Shown in pieces: positions 1-7,540 of a stretch of 47,360 bases of DNA. The stretch is from Phycisphaerae bacterium (GTDB taxonomy: Bacteria > Planctomycetota > Phycisphaerae > JAAYCJ01). The notes under the pieces were generated by a model. The model searched no databases, had not been told where the DNA came from, and saw only the letters and a list, made by a program, of their open reading frames with translations. The translations under genes were made by a program, and so were the position numbers. How positions within the stretch are numbered: the first letter of the stretch is position 1; each line of letters starts with the position of its first letter. The DNA lies in NCBI GenBank assembly GCA_012729815.1, contig JAAYCJ010000302.1, positions 1 through 47,360 of the forward strand, written 5' to 3'.

Positions 1-2
1 AC

Positions 3-761
3 GGGCGGACGATGCTGGCGGCGGCAGGCGAGACGATGGATCCGGTGCAACTCGGGTTGCTCGCGCAGAAGGCGGAGCACGACTGGGCGGGCGCGCCGTG
101 CGGGATCATGGACCAGTTCATCTGCGTTCTCGGCCGAGCGGGTCACGCGCTGCTGCTGGACTGCCGGTCGCAGGAGTTCGAGCACGTGGCGATGGCGTTC
201 GATCACGCGGCTTTGCTGATCGCCGATACGCGGGTGAAGCACGATCTGGGCAACAGCGAGTATCCGGTTCGGCGAGCCCAGTGCGAGAAGGCGGCGGCGA
301 TCATCGGGAGACACGAGCGTGGCGTTGCGGCGCTGCGCGACGTGGACGCGGCGATGCTGGAGAAGTATAAGGGCAGGCTTGATCCGCTGTTGTATCGGCG
401 GGCGCGGCACGTGGTGGGCGAGGACCAGCGGGTGATGGAGGCGGCGGCGGGATTCCGCAGCGGGGATCTGGCGGCGGCGGGCGACGCGATGAACCGGTCA
501 CACGAATCGGCGCGCGACGATTACGAGATTTCGTGCGAGGAGCTGAACTTTCTGGTCGATCGGGTTCGCGAGTGCGAGGGCGTGTACGGGGCGCGGATGT
601 CGGGCGGCGGGTTCGGCGGCTGCATCGTGGCGCTGATCGACACGGCGCGGGGCGAGGCGATCGAGGCCCGTCTGACCGAGACGTACGAGAAGCGGTTCAA
701 CATCAGCCCCGGTATTTTTGTGACGGCTGCGGCAGGCGGCGCGGAGGTGCTTCAGTCATGA
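3..761 (+). CDS. galK: Galactokinase, C-terminal part (5' end outside window)
   Basis: Galactokinase phosphorylates alpha-D-galactose with ATP in the cytoplasm, the entry step of the Leloir pathway. The reading frame is open from the first base, so the gene starts upstream. About 252 residues remain; the family is usually about 380-390 aa, so roughly the first third (sugar-binding N-terminus) is missing. The fragment has the GHMP-kinase catalytic segment A-P-C-G-I-M-D-Q-F, whose Asp (about residue 37 here) is the expected catalytic base, and the late glycine-rich loop M-S-G-G-G-F-G-G-C near the C-terminus. The stop TGA overlaps the ATG of the next gene by 4 nt (ATGA), so the two are translationally coupled. 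Other GHMP kinases are possible, but the motif wording is that of galactokinase. Confidence 0.9.
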   Translation, partial: GRTMLAAAGETMDPVQLGLLAQKAEHDWAGAPCGIMDQFICVLGRAGHALLLDCRSQEFEHVAMAFDHAALLIADTRVKHDLGNSEYPVRRAQCEKAAAIIGRHERGVAALRDVDAAMLEKYKGRLDPLLYRRARHVVGEDQRVMEAAAGFRSGDLAAAGDAMNRSHESARDDYEISCEELNFLVDRVRECEGVYGARMSGGGFGGCIVALIDTARGEAIEARLTETYEKRFNISPGIFVTAAAGGAEVLQS

Positions 762-1768
762 TGCGAGCCGTTCTGGAACAGTTGGTGCGCGGCGAGGATC
801 TGTCGGGCGAGCGGATGCGTGCGGTGTTCGAGCAGCTCATGGCGGGCGAGTTGACCGATGCGCAGATCGCGGCGTTTCTGGCGGCGCTGGCGTGCAAGCG
901 GCCGAGTTCGGAGGAGTTGGCGGCGGCGGCGGCGGTGATGCGCGAGAAGGTAACGACGGTGCCGGTGGGCGTGGACGCGATCGACACGTGCGGGACGGGC
1001 GGCGACGCGCGGAGCACGTTCAACGTTTCGACGTGCGCAGCGATCATCGCGGCGGGGGCGGGGGCGTACGTGGCCAAGCACGGGAACAAGACGAACACGC
1101 GGGTTTCGGGCAGCGCGGAGGCGTTTGCGGCGCTGGGGGTGAACATCGACGCCGAGGTGCCGGTCGTCGCGCGGTGCATCGAGGAGGCGCACGTGGGTTT
1201 TTGTTTCGCGATCAAGCTGCATCCGGCGATGAAGTACGCGGCGCCGGTGCGGCGTGCGATGGCGATCAAGACGATTTTCAATTTTCTGGGTCCGCTGACG
1301 AATCCGGCGCACGTGAAGCGTCAGGTGATCGGGGTGCCGAACGCGGACGAGACGGAGCTGGTGTGCGACGCGTTGCGGCGGCTTGGGGCGGAGCGTGCGA
1401 TGGTGGTGCACGCGATGGAGCGGCTGTGCGACATTTCGATTGCCGGGCCGACGCGGATCAGCGAGCTTCGCGACGGGACGGTGCGGACGTACGTGACGCG
1501 GCCGGAGGAGCTAGGGCTTTCGGCGTCGAGTCTTGATGCGATCATGGTCGAGAGTCCCCAGCAGAGCGCGGAGCGGATCGGCGAGATTCTGGCGGGCAAG
1601 AAGGGTCCGTGCCGCGATATCGCGGCGGTCAACGCGGCGGCGGCGCTGGTGGTGGCCGGGTTGGCGGATGATCTGAAGACGGGTTTGAGGCTGGCGGTTG
1701 AGAGCATCGACTCCGGCGCGGCGAGGGCGGCGCTGGCGAGGCAGGTTGAGATTTCGAATGCTGGTTGA
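758..1768 (+). CDS. trpD: Anthranilate phosphoribosyltransferase-like protein (divergent TrpD)
   Basis: By family, it would transfer a phosphoribosyl group from PRPP to anthranilate in tryptophan synthesis. The 336-aa length is typical. The PRPP loop G-T-G-G-D (about residue 75), K-H-G-N, S-G-S-A-E, H-P-A-M-K and F-L-G-P-L-T-N-P segments are all present in order. The start is the ATG at 758, in the ATGA overlap with galK; the frame is open further upstream but that part is antisense-like filler inside galK. Odd points: the acidic Mg-binding pair, normally in a G-L-D-E context, reads R-L-C-D here, and the usual S-S-x-S-G-S-A-D stretch reads N-T-R-V-S-G-S-A-E. No other trp gene is nearby. Family membership is secure; activity on anthranilate is not. 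Confidence 0.8.
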   Translation: MMRAVLEQLVRGEDLSGERMRAVFEQLMAGELTDAQIAAFLAALACKRPSSEELAAAAAVMREKVTTVPVGVDAIDTCGTGGDARSTFNVSTCAAIIAAGAGAYVAKHGNKTNTRVSGSAEAFAALGVNIDAEVPVVARCIEEAHVGFCFAIKLHPAMKYAAPVRRAMAIKTIFNFLGPLTNPAHVKRQVIGVPNADETELVCDALRRLGAERAMVVHAMERLCDISIAGPTRISELRDGTVRTYVTRPEELGLSASSLDAIMVESPQQSAERIGEILAGKKGPCRDIAAVNAAAALVVAGLADDLKTGLRLAVESIDSGAARAALARQVEISNAG

Positions 1769-1869
1769 ACACTGCCGGCGAGACCGTTCGGGCTGGTACG
1801 AACGGATTGGTCTCTTGTGGATGACCGGCTGGCGGTTGGCACAGTTGTTCTGTCATGATGGGTGGTGGT

Positions 1870-2553
1870 ATGGAAAGCATGTCTAGCACAGCCGGGCGGT
1901 GGCGGGGGGTTTTGTTTGATTTTGATTATACGTTGGCGGATTCTTCGCCTGGGGTGATTGAGTGCGTCAATTTCGCGCTGCGTGAGATGGGGTTGGCGGC
2001 GGCGGCGGCGGAGCATATTCGGGCGACGATCGGGTACAGTCTGGCGGATGCGTTCGCGATATTGACGAATCGGTGCGATCCGCGGGCGGTGGAGGCGTTT
2101 GGGAAGTTGTTTCTGGAGCGATCGGAGCAGGTGATGGTGGATTTGACGCGGGTGTATCCGTGCGTGCCGGCGGTGGTCGGGCGGCTGAGGCGGGCGGGGT
2201 TGAAGCTGGCGGTGGTGTCGACGAAGTATCGGCGTCGGATCGAGGCGGTGCTGGCGCGGGAGAAGCTGGCGGATCAGTTCGATCTGGTGATCGGCGGGGA
2301 TCAGGTCAAGCGGAGCAAGCCGGATCCGGAGGGTCTGTTGGCGGCGATGGCGCGGCTGGAGGTGGCGGAGCGGGCGTGTTTGTACGTGGGCGACAGCGTG
2401 GTGGACGTTCGGACGGCGAGGAACGCGGGTGTGGCGTTCGCGGCGGTGCTCAGCGGGGTGACGGAGCGTTCGGCGCTCGAGTCGGCTGGCGCGACGTGGA
2501 TCATGGCGAGTCTTGAGGAACTGCCGGAGAGGCTTGAGGTCGCGGAGCGATGA
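1870..2553 (+). CDS. HAD-superfamily phosphatase (phosphoglycolate phosphatase/PpaX-like)
   Basis: Cytoplasmic phosphohydrolase of the haloacid dehalogenase superfamily, about 227 aa. Motif I is D-F-D-Y-T with both the nucleophile and acid/base Asp. Motif II is in V-V-S-T-K, the Lys lies in S-K-P-D-P, and motif IV is G-D-S-V-V-D. A helical cap sits between motifs I and II, as in phosphoglycolate and pyrophosphate phosphatases; the substrate cannot be read from sequence. In-frame ATGs occur at 1855, 1858, 1870 and 1879. I chose 1870 because GGGTGG lies just upstream and the conserved fold begins about ten codons later. It follows trpD after a gap of about 100 nt, and its stop overlaps the next start by 4 nt. 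Confidence 0.75.
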   Translation: MESMSSTAGRWRGVLFDFDYTLADSSPGVIECVNFALREMGLAAAAAEHIRATIGYSLADAFAILTNRCDPRAVEAFGKLFLERSEQVMVDLTRVYPCVPAVVGRLRRAGLKLAVVSTKYRRRIEAVLAREKLADQFDLVIGGDQVKRSKPDPEGLLAAMARLEVAERACLYVGDSVVDVRTARNAGVAFAAVLSGVTERSALESAGATWIMASLEELPERLEVAER

Positions 2554-3764
2554 GGGATGAGACGGCGGGAGCGACCCGTTACGCGTGGGTGATATTGGCG
2601 GTCGGGACGTTTGTGGTGTTTGGGTCGCTGGGGTTGGGGCGGTTCAGCTACACGGCGGTGCTGCCGGCGATGCAGGCGGGGCTGGCGATGGATTCGACGC
2701 AGGCTGGGACGCTGGCGACGGCGAACCTGGCGGGGTATCTGGCGTTGTCGGCGGTCGGCGGGGCGCTGGCGGTGCGGTTCGGGCCGCGGGCGGTGATCGC
2801 GACGGGATTGGCGGTGGCCGGGGCGGCGATGGTGCTGACGGGTTTTGCAGATGGATTTGTTTCGGCGGCGGTGTGGCGGGCGATGGCGGGTGTGGGAAGC
2901 GGGGCGAGCAACGTGCCGGTGATGGGGTTGCTGGCGGCGTGGTTCGCGCCGCAGCGGCGGGGGCTGGCGGCGGGGATCGGGGTGTCCGGGTCGTCGATCG
3001 GGCTGATCTTTGTCGGCTGGGCTGCGCCGCCGATTCTGGAGGCGTATGGCGAGGCGGGCTGGCGGGCGTGCTGGTTCGTGTTCGGGGCGATCACGCTGGG
3101 ATTGGCGGCGGTGTCGGTGGCGCTGCTTCGGAATCGGCCTTCAAGCACGTCGGCGGCGAAGGCAGCGGTTTCGCCGGTGGCGTGGGGCAGCGTGTACCGG
3201 TCGGGGGCGGTGTGGCGGCTTGGGCTGGTGTACGTGGCGTTCGGTTTTTCGTACATTATCTATCTGACGTTTTTCGTCAAGTTTCTGATGGCGGAGGGCG
3301 GGTACCGTCCGTCGGAGGCGGGGGACCTGTACGCGGTGATCGGGTGGTTCAGTCTGTTGTGCGGACTGATCTGGGGGACGGTGTCGGACCGGATCGGACG
3401 GAAGTTTGCGTTGGCGGCGGTGTACCTGATCCACGCGGTGGCGTTCGCGTTGTTTCCCGCGTGGCCGAGCCCAGCGGGCTTTACGATCTCAGCGGTGCTG
3501 TTCGGGGTGTCGGCGTGGAGCATTCCGGCGATCATGGCGGCGGGATGCGGGGATTTGCTGGGCGGGCGATTGGCGCCGGCGGGGTTGGGGTTTATGACGC
3601 TGTTTTTCGGGATCGGTCAGACGGCGGCGCCCGGAGTGGCGGGGGCGATGGCGGACGCGGCGGGTTCGTTGATGCCGGCGTTCTGGCTGGCGGCGGGCGT
3701 GGCGTTGGCGGGCGCGGTGGGATCGCTGACGCTGCCGCGTTTTGCGGAGGGTTCAAAACGGTGA
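2550..3764 (+). CDS. Major facilitator superfamily transporter (YbfB/YjiJ-like)
   Basis: A 404-aa integral membrane protein with about twelve hydrophobic segments, the normal size for a single-polypeptide MFS carrier. The opening segment with G-L-G-R-F-x-Y-x-x-x-L-P-A-M resembles the YbfB/YjiJ group. A loop between helices in the second half carries the MFS-type D-R-I-G-R-K signature. The transported compound is unknown. The start ATG overlaps the HAD gene stop (ATGA), and its own stop overlaps the next GTG start (GTGA), so transporter and two HAD phosphatases form one coupled unit. That hints at import or export of a compound that is dephosphorylated in the cell, but this is inference only. 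Confidence 0.8.
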   Translation: MRDETAGATRYAWVILAVGTFVVFGSLGLGRFSYTAVLPAMQAGLAMDSTQAGTLATANLAGYLALSAVGGALAVRFGPRAVIATGLAVAGAAMVLTGFADGFVSAAVWRAMAGVGSGASNVPVMGLLAAWFAPQRRGLAAGIGVSGSSIGLIFVGWAAPPILEAYGEAGWRACWFVFGAITLGLAAVSVALLRNRPSSTSAAKAAVSPVAWGSVYRSGAVWRLGLVYVAFGFSYIIYLTFFVKFLMAEGGYRPSEAGDLYAVIGWFSLLCGLIWGTVSDRIGRKFALAAVYLIHAVAFALFPAWPSPAGFTISAVLFGVSAWSIPAIMAAGCGDLLGGRLAPAGLGFMTLFFGIGQTAAPGVAGAMADAAGSLMPAFWLAAGVALAGAVGSLTLPRFAEGSKR

Positions 3765-4480
3765 AGCCGGTGATCCTGTTCGATCTGGGCAATACGCTGG
3801 TGCGGTACTACCGGCGGAGCGAGTTCGCGGGGATTCTGGGGCGGTCGATCGCAGCGGTGGCGGACGTTTTGTCGGAGGCGGGATTGCCGGTGGCGGCGGG
3901 GGAGGAGCTGGGGCGTCGGGCGGATGCGGAGCGTTACGAGTCGATCGACCACGCGGTTCGGCCGCTGGAGGGGCGGCTGGGGCGGGTGTTCGGGTTCGAT
4001 CCGGCGCGGGTGGAGGCGGAACTGGTGGATCGGGCGGCGCGGGCGTTTCTGGCGGAGACGTTCGCTCTCGCGCATCGTTACGAGGATGTAGTACCGGTAC
4101 TTAGCAAGCTTAAGGAGCGACGCGTTCGGACGGCCATCATTTCGAACACACCGTGGGGCAGTCCGGCGCGGCTTTGGCGGGAGGAGTTGGGGCGGCATGG
4201 GCTTACCGATCTGGTGGATCGGGCGGTGTTTTGCGGGGAGGTGGGGTATCGCAAGCCGCACCCGGCAATTTTTCACTATGCGCTGGAGCGGCTTGGGGTC
4301 GGGCCGGAGGCGTGTTTGTTTGTGGGGGACGATCCGCGGTGGGACGTTGCGGGACCGCGGGCGGTGGGGATCGAGGCGGTCTTGATCGATCGGCTGGGGG
4401 AGTGGCCGGAGGCGGATGCGCCGCGGATCAGGACGCTTGAGGCGCTGTTGGATCAGTCGTCGCGGGGGTCGGAGGGCTGA
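3761..4480 (+). CDS. HAD-family hydrolase lacking the second motif-I Asp
   Basis: About 239 aa. The start is the GTG at 3761, which overlaps the MFS stop as GTGA; the open frame upstream of it is a shadow of the transporter gene. HAD motifs are visible: motif I F-D-L-G-N-T, motif II I-I-S-N-T-P, Lys in Y-R-K-P-H-P, and motif IV G-D-D-P-R-W-D. Motif I reads D-x-G instead of D-x-D, so the usual general acid/base Asp of phosphatases is missing; some HAD members such as YihX also have D-L-G-N. The substrate is unknown. The 3' end overlaps, tail to tail, the last 28 nt of the membrane protein gene on the opposite strand. Confidence 0.75.
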   Translation: MKPVILFDLGNTLVRYYRRSEFAGILGRSIAAVADVLSEAGLPVAAGEELGRRADAERYESIDHAVRPLEGRLGRVFGFDPARVEAELVDRAARAFLAETFALAHRYEDVVPVLSKLKERRVRTAIISNTPWGSPARLWREELGRHGLTDLVDRAVFCGEVGYRKPHPAIFHYALERLGVGPEACLFVGDDPRWDVAGPRAVGIEAVLIDRLGEWPEADAPRIRTLEALLDQSSRGSEG

Positions 4481-4878
4481 TCGAGGTCATCGTCGGGGGG
4501 GACTTTGACGCGGCGGCCGGATTCGGCCCACGGGTCGTAGAATGGGGTCTCGGATGGCTTGACGTCGGCGATCTGGCGGTAGCGCATGGCGAAGCGTCGG
4601 GCGGCGAGGAGGAAGACCACGGTGCCGAAGAGTCCCAGCAGGATCAGGACAGTGACCCAGAAGAGTCCGAGGGCGCGGGCCTTGGCCTGTTCGGGACTGA
4701 CGGCGGGTTGCGTCGTAACGGAGGCGGGGGCTTGGACTTCCGGGCGGGTGGGGGCCGGCTGGCGCAGGTAGAGCCACAGCGGCACGGCCAGGAGGATCAG
4801 CCCGAGGCCGATCAGGGACCAGCCGCAGAGCCGCCGTCGGGGGGAGATTTGCAGATTGTCATCGGTATCGTTCCGCAT
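4453..4878 (-). CDS. Small two-helix membrane protein, unknown function
   Basis: I do not recognise a family. The 141-aa product has two clear hydrophobic segments (about residues 20-37 and 70-92), separated by a Pro/Ala-rich stretch that probably faces the outside. A short charged N-terminus comes first, and an Asp/Pro/Arg-rich soluble tail of about 45 residues ends the protein. A GAGGTGA Shine-Dalgarno precedes the ATG at a good distance, which supports a real gene. It stands alone, convergent with the HAD gene (28-nt overlap of 3' ends) and separated from hydG by about 150 nt without an obvious promoter or terminator. Confidence 0.6.
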   Translation of the reverse strand: MRNDTDDNLQISPRRRLCGWSLIGLGLILLAVPLWLYLRQPAPTRPEVQAPASVTTQPAVSPEQAKARALGLFWVTVLILLGLFGTVVFLLAARRFAMRYRQIADVKPSETPFYDPWAESGRRVKVPPDDDLDQPSDPRDD

Positions 4879-5034
4879 CGGTCACCTCAGCGTTCGCGCC
4901 GGATCACTCTACCGGGATTTTACGGGTCTCGTCAAAGGAAAAGAGGCGGAGCATGAGCGTATTTGCAGCCCTATCACCGGCGCTGAGTAACGCGACGGTG
5001 GACGCCGCTCCCGCACGATTGGAGATTGCATCTC

Positions 5035-6459
5035 CTAGAAGTACAGGTCGCGTTGGTCGGAGGATTTGATCTGGTGGAGGCGTTCCTTGAGTTTGGCTTT
5101 GATGTTTTCGTCGTCGAGTTTTTCGATTTCCTCGGCGATGAGTTTTTCGCCGGCTGCGCGGGTTTCGGGGGATGAGTAGTCGACGAGGTACTCCATGAGG
5201 GTGGTCAGGGCGTTTGGGGTGCAGAAGCGTTTGATGAAGCCTGGGATGGCGAACTCCATGAAGTGTTCGCCGGTACGTCCGACGCGGTAGCAGGCGGTGC
5301 AGAAGCTTGGGATGTAGCCGTCGGAGACGAGTTCGCGCATGACGGTGTCGAGGGGGCGGATGTCGCCGAGGGAGAACTGTTCGCGGTCCATCTGCTGGGC
5401 GTCGCCGGCTTCGGTGTAACCGGCGAGTTCGATTCGGCTTCCGGCATCGATCTGGGAGACGCCGAAGGCCATGACCTCGCGGCGGAGTCTGGCGTTTTCG
5501 CGGGCGGTGAGGATCAGGCCGGTGTAGGGGACGGAGAGGCGGAGGACGGCGATGAGGCGCTTGAAGTCGTGGTCGTTGACGAGGGGCAGGCCGTCGAGGG
5601 AGACTCCGGAGGCCGGCTGGAGTCGCGGGAAGCTGATGGTGTGCGGGCCGACGCCGTAGTGTTTCTGGAGGTGGAGGGCGTGGGTGACGAGGGCGAGGGT
5701 TTCGAAGCGCCAGTCGGCGAGGCCGAAGAGGGCGCCGAGTCCGACGTCGTCGATTCCGGCTTCCATGGCGCGGCTGAGGGCGTCGAGTCGCCAGAGGTAG
5801 TCGCCCTTGCGGGTTTTGGCGGGATGGAGGGCGGCGTAGGCGGCGTGGTGGTAGGTTTCCTGGAAGATCTGGTAGGTTCCGATGCCGGATTCCTTGACGA
5901 TGCGGAAGCCTTCGTGGTCCTGGGGGGCGGCGTTGATGTTGACGCGGCGGATTTCGCCGTGGCCTTCCTTGGTCTGGTAGACGGTTCGGACGCAGTCGGC
6001 GATGAAGCGTGCGTCGTATTTGGGGTGTTCGCCCCAGACGAGGATGAGGCGTTTGTGTCCGCGGCGGATGAGGGCGAGGACCTGGTTTCTCAGGTCGTCG
6101 AGGCTGAGGGTTCGGCGGAGGGCATCGCGGTTGGAGACGCGGAATCCGCAGTAGGCGCAGTCGTTGACGCACTCGTTTCCGATGTAGAGTGGGGCGAAGA
6201 GGACGATGCGGTTGCCGTAGACGTTTCGTTTGAGCTGTCGGGCGGCTTCGAAGATCTGTTCGATGGTTTGCGGGTCGTCGGCGCGGAGCAGGACGGCAGT
6301 GTCATCGGGGTTCAGGGCCTGCTTGTCGAGGCTTTTGGCCAGGACGTCGCGGACCTGGGTTGGATCGGGCGGGCCGGCCTGGAGCATTGCGGCGAGAGCG
6401 TCGTCGTCGATGAAGTCGGCAGCGGTTTTACTGAAGGTCATAGCGGGTAGAGCGGCCAC
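5035..6459 (-). CDS. hydG: [FeFe]-hydrogenase H-cluster maturase HydG (radical SAM tyrosine lyase)
   Basis: HydG cleaves tyrosine with S-adenosylmethionine to p-cresol, CO and cyanide and delivers an Fe(CO)2(CN) synthon for the 2Fe subcluster of [FeFe]-hydrogenases. The 474-aa protein has the radical SAM motif C-x3-C-x2-C (C97, C101, C104) and the HydG-specific C-terminal auxiliary cluster motif C-x2-C-x22-C (C387, C390, C413). I chose the GTG at 6459: AGGAGG lies 8 nt upstream and the start is 4 nt after the hydE stop. A later ATG at 6441 lacks a Shine-Dalgarno. It is the last gene of the large hydrogenase operon. A 6-bp inverted repeat overlaps its stop, but there is no T-run. Confidence 0.95.
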   Translation of the reverse strand: MAALPAMTFSKTAADFIDDDALAAMLQAGPPDPTQVRDVLAKSLDKQALNPDDTAVLLRADDPQTIEQIFEAARQLKRNVYGNRIVLFAPLYIGNECVNDCAYCGFRVSNRDALRRTLSLDDLRNQVLALIRRGHKRLILVWGEHPKYDARFIADCVRTVYQTKEGHGEIRRVNINAAPQDHEGFRIVKESGIGTYQIFQETYHHAAYAALHPAKTRKGDYLWRLDALSRAMEAGIDDVGLGALFGLADWRFETLALVTHALHLQKHYGVGPHTISFPRLQPASGVSLDGLPLVNDHDFKRLIAVLRLSVPYTGLILTARENARLRREVMAFGVSQIDAGSRIELAGYTEAGDAQQMDREQFSLGDIRPLDTVMRELVSDGYIPSFCTACYRVGRTGEHFMEFAIPGFIKRFCTPNALTTLMEYLVDYSSPETRAAGEKLIAEEIEKLDDENIKAKLKERLHQIKSSDQRDLYF

Positions 6460-6463
6460 GGGA

Positions 6464-7540
6464 TTATCCTCCTGTCTCGGCCTGGCGGGCCGATGAAGCG
6501 TTGGTTTGTCGTTTGGAGTCGCCGCGTCCGGCGCCGACGGTGCGGCCGATGTCGTGGATCCGGCTTCGCAGTCGCAGGTGGAAGTCATCGGGACTTTCCT
6601 GCAGGCAGGCCTTGGCCGGGTAGATTTCGTAGAGCGGGCGGTAGCGGAGGGGGGTGAGGTTGGGCATGACGACGTTGGCTCCGCGGACGAGGCCCAGTTC
6701 GCGGCCGTTGGCCTGGTTGACGGTGGCCAGAGCGGTGGTGCTTGGGATGTTGGCCCACGGGCAGGCGAGGCGTGCGAGGGCGACGGCCTTGTAGGTGGTG
6801 ATCTCGTCGTTGGGCACCTGCCGGTCCGGCGGCAGGCGCAGTTGCGACGCCATCTGGGCGAGCGGGGTGTCCGGATGCGGGAGCCACGGTCCGACGCCGA
6901 TCATGTGCAGGCGAAGTTCGCGGAACATCGCGATATCGTCGGCGAGGTCGTCGTAGGACTGGCCGGGGATGCCGACCATCACGCCGCTGCCGACCTCGTA
7001 GCCGAGCTGGTCGAGCCGTCGGAGGATGGCGATGCGGTCGGAGGGGCGGTTGTTCAGGTCGGGGTGGATGATTTTGTAGAGTTTGGGATTGGAGGTTTCG
7101 AACCGCAGGAGGTAGCGGTCGGCCCCGGCCTGGCGCCAGGCGACCAGGTCCTGGTCGGGGCGTTCGCCGAGGCTGAGGGTCACGGCCAGGGGGGTGTCGG
7201 ATTTGATCTGGCGGATCAGGCGGGCCAGGCGGTCGGTTTCGACGCCGTAGTCTTCGCCGGCCTGCATGACGACGGTGCCGTAGCCGAGTTGGACGGCGTG
7301 GGCGGCGCAGTCGAGGATTTCCCGGTCGGTGAGGCGGTAGCGTTCGATTTTGGCGTTGGGAGCGCGCAGGCCGCAGTAGAGGCAGGATCGGGCGCAGACG
7401 TTGGAGATTTCGATCAGTCCGCGAAGGTGGACCTGGTCGCCGACGGCGCGACGGCGCACATTGTCCGCACGGCGCCAGAGTTCTTCGAGGCGCTGTTCAT
7501 TCGTCTCGCGGAGCCAGTAGAGTATCTCGTTTCGGTCCAT
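6464..7540 (-). CDS. hydE: [FeFe]-hydrogenase H-cluster maturase HydE (radical SAM)
   Basis: HydE is the radical SAM enzyme that acts with HydG and HydF to build the 2Fe subcluster of the H-cluster. The 358-aa product starts at the ATG at 7540 and has the C-x3-C-x2-C motif at C49, C53 and C56, followed by a TIM-barrel of the biotin synthase/HydE type with V-M-Q-A-G-E-D-Y and E-T-S-N-P segments. The first 44 nt overlap the end of the upstream receiver-kinase gene in another frame, and no strong Shine-Dalgarno is visible, so translation may depend on coupling. The stop TAA is 4 nt before the hydG start. hydF, the scaffold GTPase, is not in this window. Confidence 0.95.
   Translation of the reverse strand: MDRNEILYWLRETNEQRLEELWRRADNVRRRAVGDQVHLRGLIEISNVCARSCLYCGLRAPNAKIERYRLTDREILDCAAHAVQLGYGTVVMQAGEDYGVETDRLARLIRQIKSDTPLAVTLSLGERPDQDLVAWRQAGADRYLLRFETSNPKLYKIIHPDLNNRPSDRIAILRRLDQLGYEVGSGVMVGIPGQSYDDLADDIAMFRELRLHMIGVGPWLPHPDTPLAQMASQLRLPPDRQVPNDEITTYKAVALARLACPWANIPSTTALATVNQANGRELGLVRGANVVMPNLTPLRYRPLYEIYPAKACLQESPDDFHLRLRSRIHDIGRTVGAGRGDSKRQTNASSARQAETGG

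Noticed and set aside
5020-5035. GGAGAT-TGC-ATCTCC inverted repeat as a terminator of hydG
   Set aside because: The stem is only 6 bp, overlaps the stop codon and has no T-run.
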